Shown piece by piece: positions 35,181 through 44,999 of a stretch of DNA of 64,000 bases (its first letter is position 1; every line of letters starts with the position of its first letter). The notes beneath the pieces were generated by a model. It was not told the origin of the DNA, searched no databases, and worked only from the letters and a program-made list of their open reading frames with translations. Position numbers and translations under genes: made by a program. The stretch comes from Polytrichum commune (taxonomy: Eukaryota; Streptophyta; Polytrichopsida; Polytrichales; Polytrichaceae): NCBI GenBank assembly GCA_950295325.1, contig OX485809.1, forward strand, positions 40,765,081 through 40,829,080, in the 5' to 3' direction.

Positions 35181-37400
35181 TGACCCCCGTATCATTCATA
35201 TGCTCAAAACACTTTTCACCGAAGCAATTTTTCATGGGCACCAACTGTGTTCTAATATGGGATGCTACTAAAATGCTTTTCCCGAATTTCAATGGCATTT
35301 ACTCAGCGGCTCTCCTTTTAACCTTCATTTCCTCCCCTTTTCACAACATGCATTCTCCTTTCATGACCCTCTCCATAAGCTTCTATAAATATACCCCTTC
35401 CCCAAGATGGGTGACTCACCAACCATGTTATTTCCACCATTCATTTGAAATTAATGAAAATACATGGAGAGAATAAACATACTAAACTTAGACTTCATAT
35501 GCATATTTAAAAAGGGGAGCAAAGTTCATTGATTGGGTGGTGTGTGTCTCTCATATTAAGCCATGGGCGGGGTATGTTGCTCAAAATGTTAAAAGATAAT
35601 TTATGTTTGTAATGGGCAATGACCAAAAAAGAAGAAAAACTTATGTTGGTTCTTTTCAACATGAATGTGAGACATTTGGCCCTTTTATGTTCAAGACTCC
35701 CCTTGGTACATGATAGAGTTTACTGCCTCCCTTATTGTAGGTGGGTTTTTGTTGGGGGTAATGATCATAAGCAAGCAAGCTTTGCGTGTATTGTCAAGCC
35801 TCGGTGACCTCCTATGACTTCCACCCACACATTGGAGGATGCATCTCCTCATATTTAAAGTAAAAAAAAATGATATTACATGAATTTATTGGTGAAACTC
35901 AAAGGAATGTATATCTCAAGTGAGGTGCCACCTTTGCCACATGAGGAGACCATGAAGTGTGTTTTCATATTGTATATGTATTGCTATTATTTACAAAAGA
36001 CATCTTGTATATAGGGGGCTTTTAGAGTATGTTTTGCACACATGTGATTCTTGATTTTGATGAAAGGTGCACATGTTGGCCTAATGTGTTATAAATTGAT
36101 GTCTTGGACATCGTCTAATTAACAATAATGCCAATGAAATACATATTGTCACATGTATTGTGTTGGGACCTCGTGTGAGGGTGTTGACTCCAATCAATAG
36201 TTGCCACGTCAATGCAAACATTGCATGAACATCAAAGCTATTTATTTTGGTAAGAAGTGTAGAAAAGGCCTTTGTGCTAACATCAATCATTTAGTTTAAC
36301 ATTTGGACACTCTCAAACTTTTTGCACATATATGGTTAGAGATATGGGACAATTGACATACTCCAAAAGCAAGGTGGCTAGCCTATTGACATTTTAGTAT
36401 ATTTGGACAAAGCACTTGTCCAAATTTAGTAAGGGATGTGCACTTGTGGAGACAAAAACATGACACGACACCCACAAAAGCAACAACGCAACAACCACAA
36501 CTTTGAATGTTTATAATTCATGTTCACCAACCACCATATTTGTGTAGTTTTGGGATCTAGTGTACGTCATATTGGCAGTTGGAACTGTCCAAAATGCATG
36601 CATAAATCCAAATATCCTTAAATCCTAGTAATTGTGATTTGGACATTTGGGCATAAGAATTTGTGGAGATGCTCAACCATTGAGTTGTTCTCATCTAGGG
36701 GATCACACAAGCCTTCCACTCATTTTCCACGTGCATTTGATTGGTCAAAGGTCTTTTTTTAGGCGATAAAGCATGGCATTTTCTCGTGCATCACTTCCTT
36801 CAATTGTCGTAATGAAAAATAAATTCAAAGGTTATTTGCGCCTGTTTTTTCCCTCCTTATAGCTCATCTCCCATGTTTCAACATCCTATGGACAAATCCC
36901 ATTTTAACCTCAAAACTTGTTCATGAAAATTCCACAACCAACATTGAGTGATATGCACTCAAGACAACCCCTTCATTTGCTTGAGAAGTTGAAGGGTTAA
37001 AGTCTAGTGACACTACCATACAAGTATGTATGTTGTACATGTTTTAAAGGTCCTTCGTACATGTACATAACTACAAGTTTAAATTTGTGTGTACATGCAC
37101 ACATGCACACGTTGTATGGCAAAGCTCAAATTATTACCCCTTTTGTGCACTCTCGTATAGTCATATGTGTATAGCATAATGCACCCCCTCACCCCCCCCC
37201 CAACCCAAGACACGATGTTTGCTACAAATTTTAATTTTTGACCCAATTTTCTTTAAAACATTGTCCCAAAAGATACGCACTTGTTCCCAACAACCATAAC
37301 ATAAAATATATAGACCTCACATGCTTGATTTTTTGTTTTTTTATAAACAAGAATGGAGAACAATCAAGCCCTTATGAACCCCCGTAGCACTTGGTCCGAG
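35180..37400. other. Spacer, no gene recognised
   Basis: Short frames only. About 35990-36075 matches the right end of the 2747-3466 element family without its terminal CCCCCCGAG, so it is a truncated relative. A C10 run lies at 37192-37201. ACATGTAC/GTACATG motifs repeat near 37030-37110. Confidence 0.5.
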
Positions 37401-37417
37401 ATGACCCTACACTACTA

Positions 37418-37568
37418 GATGATGGTGGAGAGATACGCAAATCTCCAGGAAGAGGTTGGCGGTTTGATTCCCGGCTGTGAAATCTCCTCTCTACTTGACA
37501 GAAAAACTTGCCGAGTGGTCAACTGCCCCCTGTGCTTTGGCGTTGGCATGTCGGCCTTCTGTCTCCAA
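37418..37568 (+). mobile_element. tRNA-derived SINE, copy 1
   Basis: GGTTTGATTCC at 37461 matches the pol III B box (GGTTCGANTCC) at 10 of 11 positions. An A-box-like TGGTGGAGAG lies about 38 bp upstream. The body ends TTTGGCGTTGGCATGTCGGC then CTTCTGTC and a short A-rich tail, and shares that 3' block with the copy at 53078. Possible degenerate TSDs are CCCTACACTAC upstream and CCATAACACTAAC downstream. Confidence 0.65.
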
Positions 37569-37639
37569 AAAACCATAACACTAACACATTCCCCTTCCTC
37601 CTCCAAACTCTCCTATAAAGACCACCTTCGGAAAGAAAT

Positions 37640-37745
37640 GTAATTCCTTACCTTGAAGGTTGGTAACACATGATCATTGTGAAGGGAACGGTCTCCCATT
37701 CACGTCGGTGAACGGAACACCATTGTTTTATTTTTATTTTTTATA
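37640..37745 (+). mobile_element. 3'-end fragment of the RNase H/RLE-type LINE, plus orientation
   Basis: TCTCCCATTCACGTCGGTG matches, inverted, the CACCGACGTGAATGGGAG block in the 3' region of the 42-45 kb LINE. It is followed by TTTTATTTTTATTTTTTATA, a TTTTA-type tail in the expected place. The upstream limit is uncertain. Confidence 0.5.
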
Positions 37746-38076
37746 ATCACTTGTTTATTGGAAGTAGCCACACACCCCTTCTGAAGGAAAAGGGGTGATT
37801 AGCTGGTAGCCTAGCTAGTACTACTGCCATGAGTCATCCTCTTCTTAGTTCGTTCACCAGTCAACTGAACTGATTGTGGGATCGTGGATTGAGGTTGGTA
37901 GTAAAGTCCACATTATTATGCATAAAAAGTTGCACAGCCTCATTTTAGTATGTATTTTACTGGGAATGCCACAGTTTCGCAAACTGCACTCACTTCTCAT
38001 AGGCTCTGGTGGTGATGGGCAATGTGTCGTTGTTCCTAGTGCATCATGCCGTTCATGTAACCGTAGTTTGTGGATT

Positions 38077-38125
38077 GAGGTAGAGGGTGCTAAAACCAAC
38101 ACCCCACCCAAAACCCAGACCTATA
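38077..38125. repeat. Left end of the GGTAGATGGTGCTAAAA family
   Basis: GGTAGAGGGTGCTAAAACC followed by AACACCCCACCCAAAACC matches the left end of the element at 53966. No right end was found nearby, so this is a fragment. The next 200 bp are GC-richer and unassigned. Confidence 0.45.
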
Positions 38126-38727
38126 AACGCCTCCCAATCACCAACACTCTACTGTCTGGAAGTGTTTCCCACGGTGCAGGAGTGTATGGGCCCACGGGGT
38201 GACGCTTTTAGGTGTCATTAGTGGCGCCACCTCATTGCGACCTCCACTACCTCCATGTAGGGTGGGTACCGGGTTCCACTCTACCTCGGGCTGGTTCGAG
38301 GGGGGTTTAGGGTGGCTTGTCAATGCCTATTCTAGCCATTCTATACATTGCAGGGGGGAGGGGTTATAACCATTCTATTCACAAAGTCACGAAGGTAGGC
38401 CCACAAAGCACAAAGGGGGTTGGTACCCAGGATGCAAGGTGATGGTTTTGCAAGCGAACTAGGTGGGATCATGGAGGTCGCCATGTGGCTTTGCGCACCG
38501 TTATTAGTTGGTCTTTGATCTAGCTTGGGTCTGGTACCCAACTATGTTGTGCTGGTTCTAGGCAATGAAGGTGGGGGTCCTCATCATATCCAAGGTCATC
38601 GTACACGGGGCCTATATATTGGTTTAAGGAAGCTAGTGGTTTTGACTTTGAATATTCACCAAATATCTAATTGAGGCTAACAATAAAAGTCATTTCTTTA
38701 TACCTATGTTTAGAACAAAGGCTCTTT

Positions 38728-38748
38728 TATATATATATATATATATAC
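38728..38748. repeat. (TA)n microsatellite
   Basis: About ten uninterrupted TA units. Confidence 0.9.
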
Positions 38749-38844
38749 CATGTAGCCGTATGTATGTGCAATAGCTTAAAGTGTTGATTTAAGCACCCTC
38801 TACCTTATTGGGGACTCTCACCTCTACCTATCAATGTAATTTTA

Positions 38845-39343
38845 GGGCCACTTCACACACGAGACTGAGAGCCCAAGACCATTACACTTCAAGCACTCTC
38901 ATTGGTGGAAAAGGCGGAGCCAGTCCAAGTTCGCTTCACACTACACTTGAGGGACCAACGGAGCATGTGGATGCAAGATGGGTGTACAGTCTACACGGAC
39001 TCCTACATGGCATCGAATGGATCACGTGTCATGGTCACTTGGATTATTTTCAAAAACCACTTCTTGGAGGTAAACCCAATACAAAACCGGGAGACCATGG
39101 CACTCCAAACGCTCACAACCTTCGATTTATTCTATGTGATCATGTGTGAAGACTCGCATGAATAGAAATTCATTGAAATAGCATTTGGTTGAGGACCCAG
39201 TCACATATGGCTTCACACTACACTTGAGGGTCCGTGAGCACACTACATGATTTTGAAGGTGTGTTGGGATGGCCTTTGGACACTTTCTTTTGGGCTCTCA
39301 CAATTACATGGTCACGGCTCTTGGCTCGTGTGTGAAGTGGTCC
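38845..39343. mobile_element. PIF/Harbinger (Tourist-like) MITE, TSD TTA
   Basis: Ends GGGCCACTTCACACACGAG and, inward from the right, GGACCACTTCACACACGAG form a 19-bp TIR with one mismatch. TTA flanks both sides (38842-38844 and 39344-39346). The subterminal GGTCACGGCTCTTGG block is shared with the 17722 element, so the two families are related. The 499-bp element contains TTCACACTACACTTGAGGG twice (about 38935-38954 and 39209-39228). It is non-coding. Confidence 0.94.
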
Positions 39344-39409
39344 TTAGTAGGGGTTACATTCATGGGGGGATTTTGCTTTCTGCGGTGAATTTGGATCATG
39401 TTCGGAGTA

Positions 39410-40608
39410 CAGTCTAACCTTGATAATGTCACCCTTGTTAATGGGACACCTTGATACTGTCACCTAAAAGTTTGAAACCGATTTTCTTAGTGTAAAACTC
39501 CCTCGTTATTATCCCTATCACCCTTGTTAATGTCACTATTTTTTTCCAAAATCCGTAGTGTAAATGTGATAATATCAAATATGGATGGATTGTATGTGAT
39601 GGTTGGATGGACATATTGTAGTAGCCAAAAGGGTCATGAGCCACCCCTGTGATAAATGCAATGTTATTCAAAGGGTCATGAGCCGCCTCTGTGCACCAAC
39701 CCTGAACGGTGCTGTCTATACACGGCACTCAAAGGTGTTGTCTTTGACGGCGCTGCCAAGACTTCTTGGCCTCTATGCACCCCACCTTCCGTCACATGTG
39801 TTCACCTATGTGTCTTTGAGGGTTTCAGCTTGTGTGAAGTAATTTAGGATGTTAAGTTCTACGGTTTAGCTGAGCTGGTACATAATAGTGTCGACTTAAG
39901 CTAAATTAGTTCAATTGGTTTGCAATGTAGAAATCTCAAGATATGTGGCACGGTCTTCACTGTTTCTATAGTCAATAGTCGCATAGGAGAATCTAGTAAG
40001 ATCATAAGTGTTAGCCGCTCATCCTAAGTGGGCATTCAATTAGGAACAATCTTCTAGATTAGTTAGTCAAGCTCATAAGTAGAAACAATCTTCTAGGTAG
40101 GTTAGTCAAGCTCATAAGTAGAAACAGTCTTCTAGGTAGGTTAGTCAAGCTCATAAGTAGAAACAGTCTCCTAGGTAGGTTAGTCAAGCTCATGGTCGAG
40201 CTCACTTGTATATAATGAACCATTGTTCATTTGGAATTTAAATGCACACTTTCTATCATAGGCTTGTGTTTCTTCATGCAGTGCAGGTGTTCTTCGTTGT
40301 GTTGTTGTTTTTGTTGTTGTTGCTACATTGGAAGCTAGTGATTGGCTGATCTCAATGACACATTGTGATGTGCTCATGTTGGTATTCACAATTTTGAATT
40401 ATATTTTACATTCAAAAACATTGAAGTCTTGTGTTTGTTTTTTGTTTTTTTTACATTGTAATTTCATTTTGATTTTCTACCTTTTTTTTTTTGATAATAT
40501 CACATTATGCACAAATCTTCAAAATGTGACATTATCAAATATGTCACACCTTGTTTATGTCACACTTTATGGTGAAACGGATGGTGTGATATTATCAAGG
40601 TTAGACTG
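39410..40608. mobile_element. Pogo-like (Tc1/mariner) non-autonomous element, TSD TA
   Basis: The ends pair as CAGTCTAACCTTGATAATGT at the left and CAGTCTAACCTTGATAATAT inward from the right, flanked by TA on both sides. CAGT starts and a TA target are typical of the pogo group. Subterminal sequence repeats the TTGATA/TTGTTAATGTCAC motif several times at each end. No DDE transposase is visible in the 1.2-kb interior, which holds a 39-bp tandem array. It lies only 64 bp from the Tourist-like MITE. Confidence 0.9.
40043..40195. repeat. 39-bp tandem repeat, about 4 units
   Basis: Units of form GTCAAGCTCATAAGTAGAAA followed by CARTCTTCTAGGTAGGTTA repeat four times inside the pogo-like element. 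The first unit is the most diverged, the last two nearly identical. The 39-bp period keeps frame, but no coding function is evident. Confidence 0.92.
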
Positions 40609-41175
40609 TACAACTTTACTTTGTAGTGAGTGATAGGGGACTCAGGAAAAAATGCGCCACTGGCAAAAAGTTGAAATGTCTGTGAATTGGGAGCACATGA
40701 TGAAAGCTTTTGGAGTTGCCGCAGGCTTTAACTCTTTGATGATCCTATCTTCATCGTAACATTTAGTAAGCACTAGGGCGTTGTTCCCCTAGTGCCATGA
40801 ATTTTGGAGGACCAATCTCCCACTCATGTTGGTCATACTTGCAAACTGAAGAATACTCAACATGAGTATTATTTACTTTGGAAGGGGAGCACGAACATGT
40901 GGGGAAGCTTGGGTTTAGCCACCATATATATACAGGTGGATTTTGTTGTGAAAAATGAAAATAATTAAGAATAATTAAAAACTCATGAATATTTGATGCC
41001 AGGTTGGCTGCTTGCAAGAAAGAAAAGAAAAGAAAAAATAACGCCCGTACCTTGGTACCGGCATGAATGTGAGCCCGTTAACCTTATATTGATCACGGTG
41101 TTCCGAGGTGCAATATAGGGTGTTTTACCTCCCTAGGAGGTGGGCTCTAATATTATATTAGCATGTCCAACTTTA

Positions 41176-41613
41176 TTATGGCGGGGAGATAGGTGTTTGT
41201 TTGTTATCTAGTTTTCTTTTATTTAGGACTAGGTATGTGAGGTATTTGATGACGTTTTGGTGTATATGTTTCATGAGGAGTTTGATGTTGGGTTTAGGGA
41301 TTTTTAGTTGGGTTAATTTATCGATGGAGTGTTCGTGTATGGCTCCTCTAACTCCAGCTGTGATAGTAATGATGGGGTTAGCCTGCCAACCATTGTTTTG
41401 TAGGGTGTTGATTAATGGGTCATATTTCGTGTGTTTTCGGGTGAGTGCTCGTTCTGGGAATCTATTGTGGCAGTATGTAAATTCTATAAATTGGATTGTG
41501 CGTGTGGGGGAGGGTGACATGGGTGTTTGTGTATGGTTAGGGGCACCAATTATGCATAGAATGTATGGTCTTAGTTTAGCTTGGCATCTGCATGGTCTTG
41601 TGGGCATGAGCAT
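41176..41613 (-). pseudogene. Putative restriction-like endonuclease domain, copy A
   Basis: The 145-codon frame includes LRPYILCIIGAPN, IQFIEFTYCHNRFPE, KHTKYDPLINTLQNNGW, IITITAGVRGAIHEHS and YLTYLVLNKRKLDNK. The spacing R-P-(D)...(E)-x-T...K..K-Y follows PD-(D/E)xK endonucleases such as the C-terminal nuclease of R2-type LINEs, which nicks target DNA. Copy B has RPD where this copy has RPY, while this copy keeps the Glu that B has lost. The assignment is inferred from motif pattern only. A plus-strand frame of similar length is its antisense shadow. Confidence 0.55.
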
Positions 41614-41744
41614 TTAACAAGCCAATCGGGAATTGTTTGTTCTGGTGTTTGTATTGTTAAGTGTCCCTGCATTGGTTAGTGTGAAGAACCGGGTGTTTTT
41701 GTTGGCTTGGAGCGTCTGGGTAATAAGGTGTAAGGCACAACAAA

Positions 41745-41788
41745 GCAAGGCACAACAAAGCAAAGTGTACTGCTTTGTTGTGCCTTGC
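41745..41788. repeat. Perfect 18-bp hairpin in LINE copy A
   Basis: GCAAGGCACAACAAAGCA, an 8-nt loop AAGTGTAC, and the exact complement. A further copy of AAGGCACAACAAAGC lies just before (41732-41746). Copy B has only the right arm at this site, so the left part is a local inverted duplication, probably a template switch. Confidence 0.9.
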
Positions 41789-42461
41789 AATTCTTAGTCC
41801 TTTTAGGTATGGGTGTTCACATGTTGACAGAAGATGGGGCCATGTGTCTCTTTTGTTTTTATGGCATAGGATGTAGTTGGGGTTTTGGTGTGTGAGAGGC
41901 CAAAAAATGTTTTTCCTGTGATTGCCCATATATTGAGCATATATGAATTTTAGCGCTTGGGTGATTTGTGCGTCGGTTACTGTGTCGCTTTTCCAAAAGT
42001 AGTTAGAGAGTTTTTGGTTTATTTGGTCATTTGATAGCCATTCGTCAACATATGGGAATTTGTGTTTGGCTAGTATCGTTTCTTGGGTTTCGTGTTCTTT
42101 TGTTATGAATGTGTTGCTTGCAAACTATGGTGACGCATGGGGCCGACACTTGCACATCCAATTATGACTTGCCAACCGGGTAAGTGGACCTTGAAATCTT
42201 GAGCATTTTGCATCCCCAATAAATACATGAAAGTAACGTCGGGGTTTGGTTTATACACCGACGTGAATGGGAGCATGTTCCTCTGTACCGTGTTCGTCAC
42301 AATATGGGTATTTCCTCCCTCTCAGAAGGTGGGCTCCTTTAGTTTTAAAAGTGCAGAACCTAACATTTAGGGGGGGCGGTCTATGGTGGGTTATTTGTCT
42401 AGTTTTTTTTTGTTTAGTATTAGGTATATGAGGTATTTGATGGCAATTTGGTGTAGTTGTT

Positions 42462-42866
42462 TCATGAATGTTTTGATCTCATTTTTGGGTATTTTGAGTT
42501 TTCTAAATCTTTAATTGGTTGTTCGTGGATATCCCCTCTAACACCTGTTGTGATGGTGATGAGGGGATTGACTTGCCAGCGGCGTTCTAAGTGCTTGTAT
42601 GAGTGGGTTGTATTTAGCATTTTCTTTATTGTGGGTGGTGTTTGGGAATCTATCGTGGCAATAAATGAATTTAGTGAATTGTATGACATTTGGTGGAGCT
42701 GGCTGTCTGTGGGAGTGCCTAGTACGCATAGTATGTCCGGTCTAAGTCTGGCTAGGCATGTGCACAATATAGTGGGCCATGTGCATTGGAGTAACCATTG
42801 TGGGATTGTGTTATCTTGGGGTCTAGAGTTTTGGTTGCCTGCATTGATGAGTGTGTAATATCTCAT
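42462..42866 (-). pseudogene. Putative restriction-like endonuclease domain, copy B
   Basis: ARLRPDILCVLGTPTDS, then in a second frame FTKFIYCHDRFP and ENAKYNPLIQAL, then NPLITITTGVRGDIHEQP. These align one-to-one with copy A. The PD pair is intact here, but the Glu of the FIEFTYC block reads Lys. At least two frameshifts occur. Conservation of the G-V-R-G-x-I-H block and of K..KY between diverged copies suggests past selection on this domain. Confidence 0.55.
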
Positions 42867-42968
42867 ATGTTCATTTGATTATAGTGTATGTGCGATTTGG
42901 TGTACTACTTTATTGTGGCGTGCTATACGTAGGCCCTTTATGTGGGGGTTTGAGCATGTAGAGAGTAA

Positions 42969-43907
42969 GGGCAAGGTTTCATGTACCGGTTCCAGTCCAT
43001 TTTTTGAAAAATATGTGTGGGCGGGTGGGAAAAGGGTGGTTCCATGTGCCCATCCCCCTCACCCAAGGACCGGTACCCCCCATGGATGGGTGTCCCACAT
43101 TGTACGTTGTGCAAGGACCGGTACCAAAGGACCCGCGGTCCTAACGGCCATAAGAAGGACATGTGCCGGTTAGAGAGCTCCGGTGACCGGATTGGCTAGT
43201 CACCTTGGGTACTAAAGGCCATATTGTTCTCCAAGTACTCTCTTTTGGGGTACTCCTAGGGCTCCTTGGTCTTGCATCATGCACTCTTTGTACACTCAAA
43301 GCCTAGTTTGTGAGAAGAAATGAAAAGGAAATAAGAGACAGGAAATGATTGTATGTTATATCGTTGGAGTTCTCATCATGAATCCATGGGAATGTGTACC
43401 TCATGATGTTTTCAAGAATTTTGATCTTAATAACAAAAAATACATACAGAAAATGCAATGTGATAGTAAGTGTTGGGTTTAGTAAATATAAATAAAATAA
43501 AAGACTATTCAAATGTACAAAAAATCACTTATAAATAATGTATTATCATGATTTCAACTAAAAGAAAAAAAAAAGGAATTATATATTCCCATAGATGACA
43601 TCCGTACCAACCTATGGACACCAAGAACACATAATTTTAAATTCATTCAATAAATGTACAGGGATTCTTGTACAAGTCAAATCTCAAAAGTTAAATGATG
43701 ATGACCCTCATTACCAGTCATCTTCACTAAGTGTGACATCTTGTTATTCACCAAATTTGGTAAGAAAGTAGGTAATTGAAATAAACCGGCACCCGACATA
43801 GAAGTACCCCTCCATCAAATGGGTGACATCACCCATTTTTTGGATGATGTCACCCGTTTCTCACCCACTTAAAGAATGAACCGGGACCAACACATGTAAT
43901 TTGGCCC
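42969..43907. mobile_element. PIF/Harbinger-type element inside LINE copy B, TSD TAA
   Basis: TAA flanks both sides (42966-42968 and 43908-43910). The ends are imperfect inverted repeats: GGGCAAGGTTTCATGTACC at the left and GGGCCAAATTACATGTGTT inward from the right, then GGTTCC/GGTCCC. Deleting the element with one TAA rejoins the LINE frame as IWPHLLSTCSNP, matching copy A. The left 220 bp are GC-rich with repeated ACCGGTACC-type motifs, the rest AT-rich. A 939-bp length is long for a MITE, yet no transposase is seen. Confidence 0.9.
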
Positions 43908-43910
43908 TAA

Positions 43911-44030
43911 GTGTGGCCATATATTTATGGCATTGTTGGGGCATAGTGTACAAATCATGTTTGGGTGTAAGTTAGGCCAGAAGATGTTTCTACAGTGATA
44001 ACCCATATATTGAGCGTACCGGAATCATAG
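43911..44030 (-). pseudogene. CCHC zinc knuckle and upstream helix, LINE copy B
   Basis: The minus strand reads YAQYMGYHCRNIFWP, then MICTLCPNNAINIWPH, continuing across the PIF insertion to LLSTC: C-x2-C-x9-H-x4-C. A CCHC knuckle directly before the endonuclease is the R2-type arrangement. Copy A keeps the second Cys, His and last Cys but lacks the first Cys. Confidence 0.6.
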
Positions 44031-44279
44031 AGTTTGTGTGATTTGGGTGTCTGTGGTCCCGGGATTTTTCCAAAATTGGTTGGAGAGTTTGTGGTTGATT
44101 TGGTCGTTGGATGTTTATTTGTCTATATATGTGAATTTGATTTGGGCCAGTCTTGGTTGTTGGATCCTGTGTTCTTTGTTGATGTATGGTTGTAGTTTGT
44201 GTATAGCGCCCGTGTGGGTGTCGGTTGGGACCCCGTTGAGCCAGTATGGTGTAGTATGGGCCATATGTATTATGGGAGT

Positions 44280-44700
44280 GTTGGCGGGTTTGTCTACGAG
44301 GGCTTCATCATTTGCTAGTTGGTCCGCGTTTTCATTTCCTATTATGCTTGGGTGTGGACCATGTTATTTGATTGACTATAGCGGCAATGAGTCATTTATC
44401 CAGGTGTTGTGCTGGGATGATGGATGTCATATGTGGTCATGCATTAGGTATATATTATTAAGGCTACCCATAAAGATGTGGGTATCTTGTGTGTGGTGTT
44501 GTGCACCTTGTACTGCTATTAGGATGGCATTAGTTCAGCCTTGAGTATGTTTTTGTAATCTTGGGAGTCTCTCTGCAATCCGAGGGTTGTTGGCGGGGCA
44601 ATAGACACATGACCCGGCTATGTTGCCTATGCCATTTTCATCCGGGGGGGGGGGGTATAAATGAATCATCGGTGTATATGCATTGTTGAGGTTTGAATTT
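44280..44700 (-). pseudogene. RNase H domain, LINE copy B
   Basis: The minus strand reads IYTDDSFIPP (first catalytic Asp of the DGS motif), a G12 tract with frameshift, IAGSCVYCPANNPRIAERLP-like sequence, ILKAEL (catalytic Glu), then further frames ending NENADQLANDEALVDKPAN, the usual C-terminal D.LA segment. RNase H removes the RNA strand during reverse transcription. The reading frame is broken several times. Confidence 0.65.
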
Positions 44701-44999
44701 AAGGGGATGGGCATTGTATAGTTCTATTGGTAGGGGTTGTGTCGAGTGGTTGATTTATAAGTGGTTATATTTTGGGGCTTTATGCCATGTGTGGGGGTAT
44801 TTCACTTTATTCTGAAGGGGGGGGGGGTTGGGTTAAGTTAGTTTTGACTTTTATATTATATAGTCCAAATGTGTTGGATGTGATTGTGTTGGGTGTCCGT
44901 GGGTTGCCTAGTGGGGGACTTTGATTGTGTATGCTTATTATGGTGGTATATTGGTTTTCTAGTTGATGTAGATGTTTTGGCTATTCCGGTGTGGCATCC

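Larger units (their letters stand above)
41018..42112 (-). mobile_element. RNase H/RLE-type LINE, copy A (5'-truncated)
   Basis: Read on the minus strand, the copy starts inside a region after RNase H (WLSNDQINQKLSNYFWKSD), continues through FIYAQYMGNHRKNIFWPL, a zinc-knuckle-like segment (WPHLLSTC, GLRIARHNKAVH) and the C-terminal domain. It ends in a 3' UTR near 41041 followed by A/G-rich simple sequence. It lacks RT and RNase H, as expected for target-primed truncation. Copy B ends only about 120 bp upstream, in the same orientation. Confidence 0.8.
42228..44995 (-). mobile_element. RNase H/RLE-type LINE, copy B, interrupted by a PIF element
   Basis: On the minus strand the order is a possible end of RT/connection (44995-44700), RNase H, a helix-rich segment, a CCHC knuckle, the putative endonuclease, and a 3' UTR ending near 42232. 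A 939-bp PIF/Harbinger element splits it at 42969-43907. Stops and frameshifts are common. Copy B is longer at its 5' end than copy A. No RT catalytic motif was found, so it too is 5'-truncated. Confidence 0.8.

Noticed and set aside
37418-37490. A functional tRNA gene
   Set aside because: Only the B box is good. A cloverleaf cannot be folded and the A box is weak, so a tRNA-derived SINE head fits better.
41201-41617. 138-codon plus-strand frame opposite the LINE C-terminus
   Set aside because: It is antisense to a frame whose residues are conserved in copy B. Its own translation is hydrophobic and Cys/Trp-rich without a domain.
44038-44544. 168-codon plus-strand frame, the second longest in the window, predicted membrane-like
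   Set aside because: It lies antisense to the RNase H and post-RNase H region of LINE copy B. The hydrophobicity is a by-product of the opposite strand.
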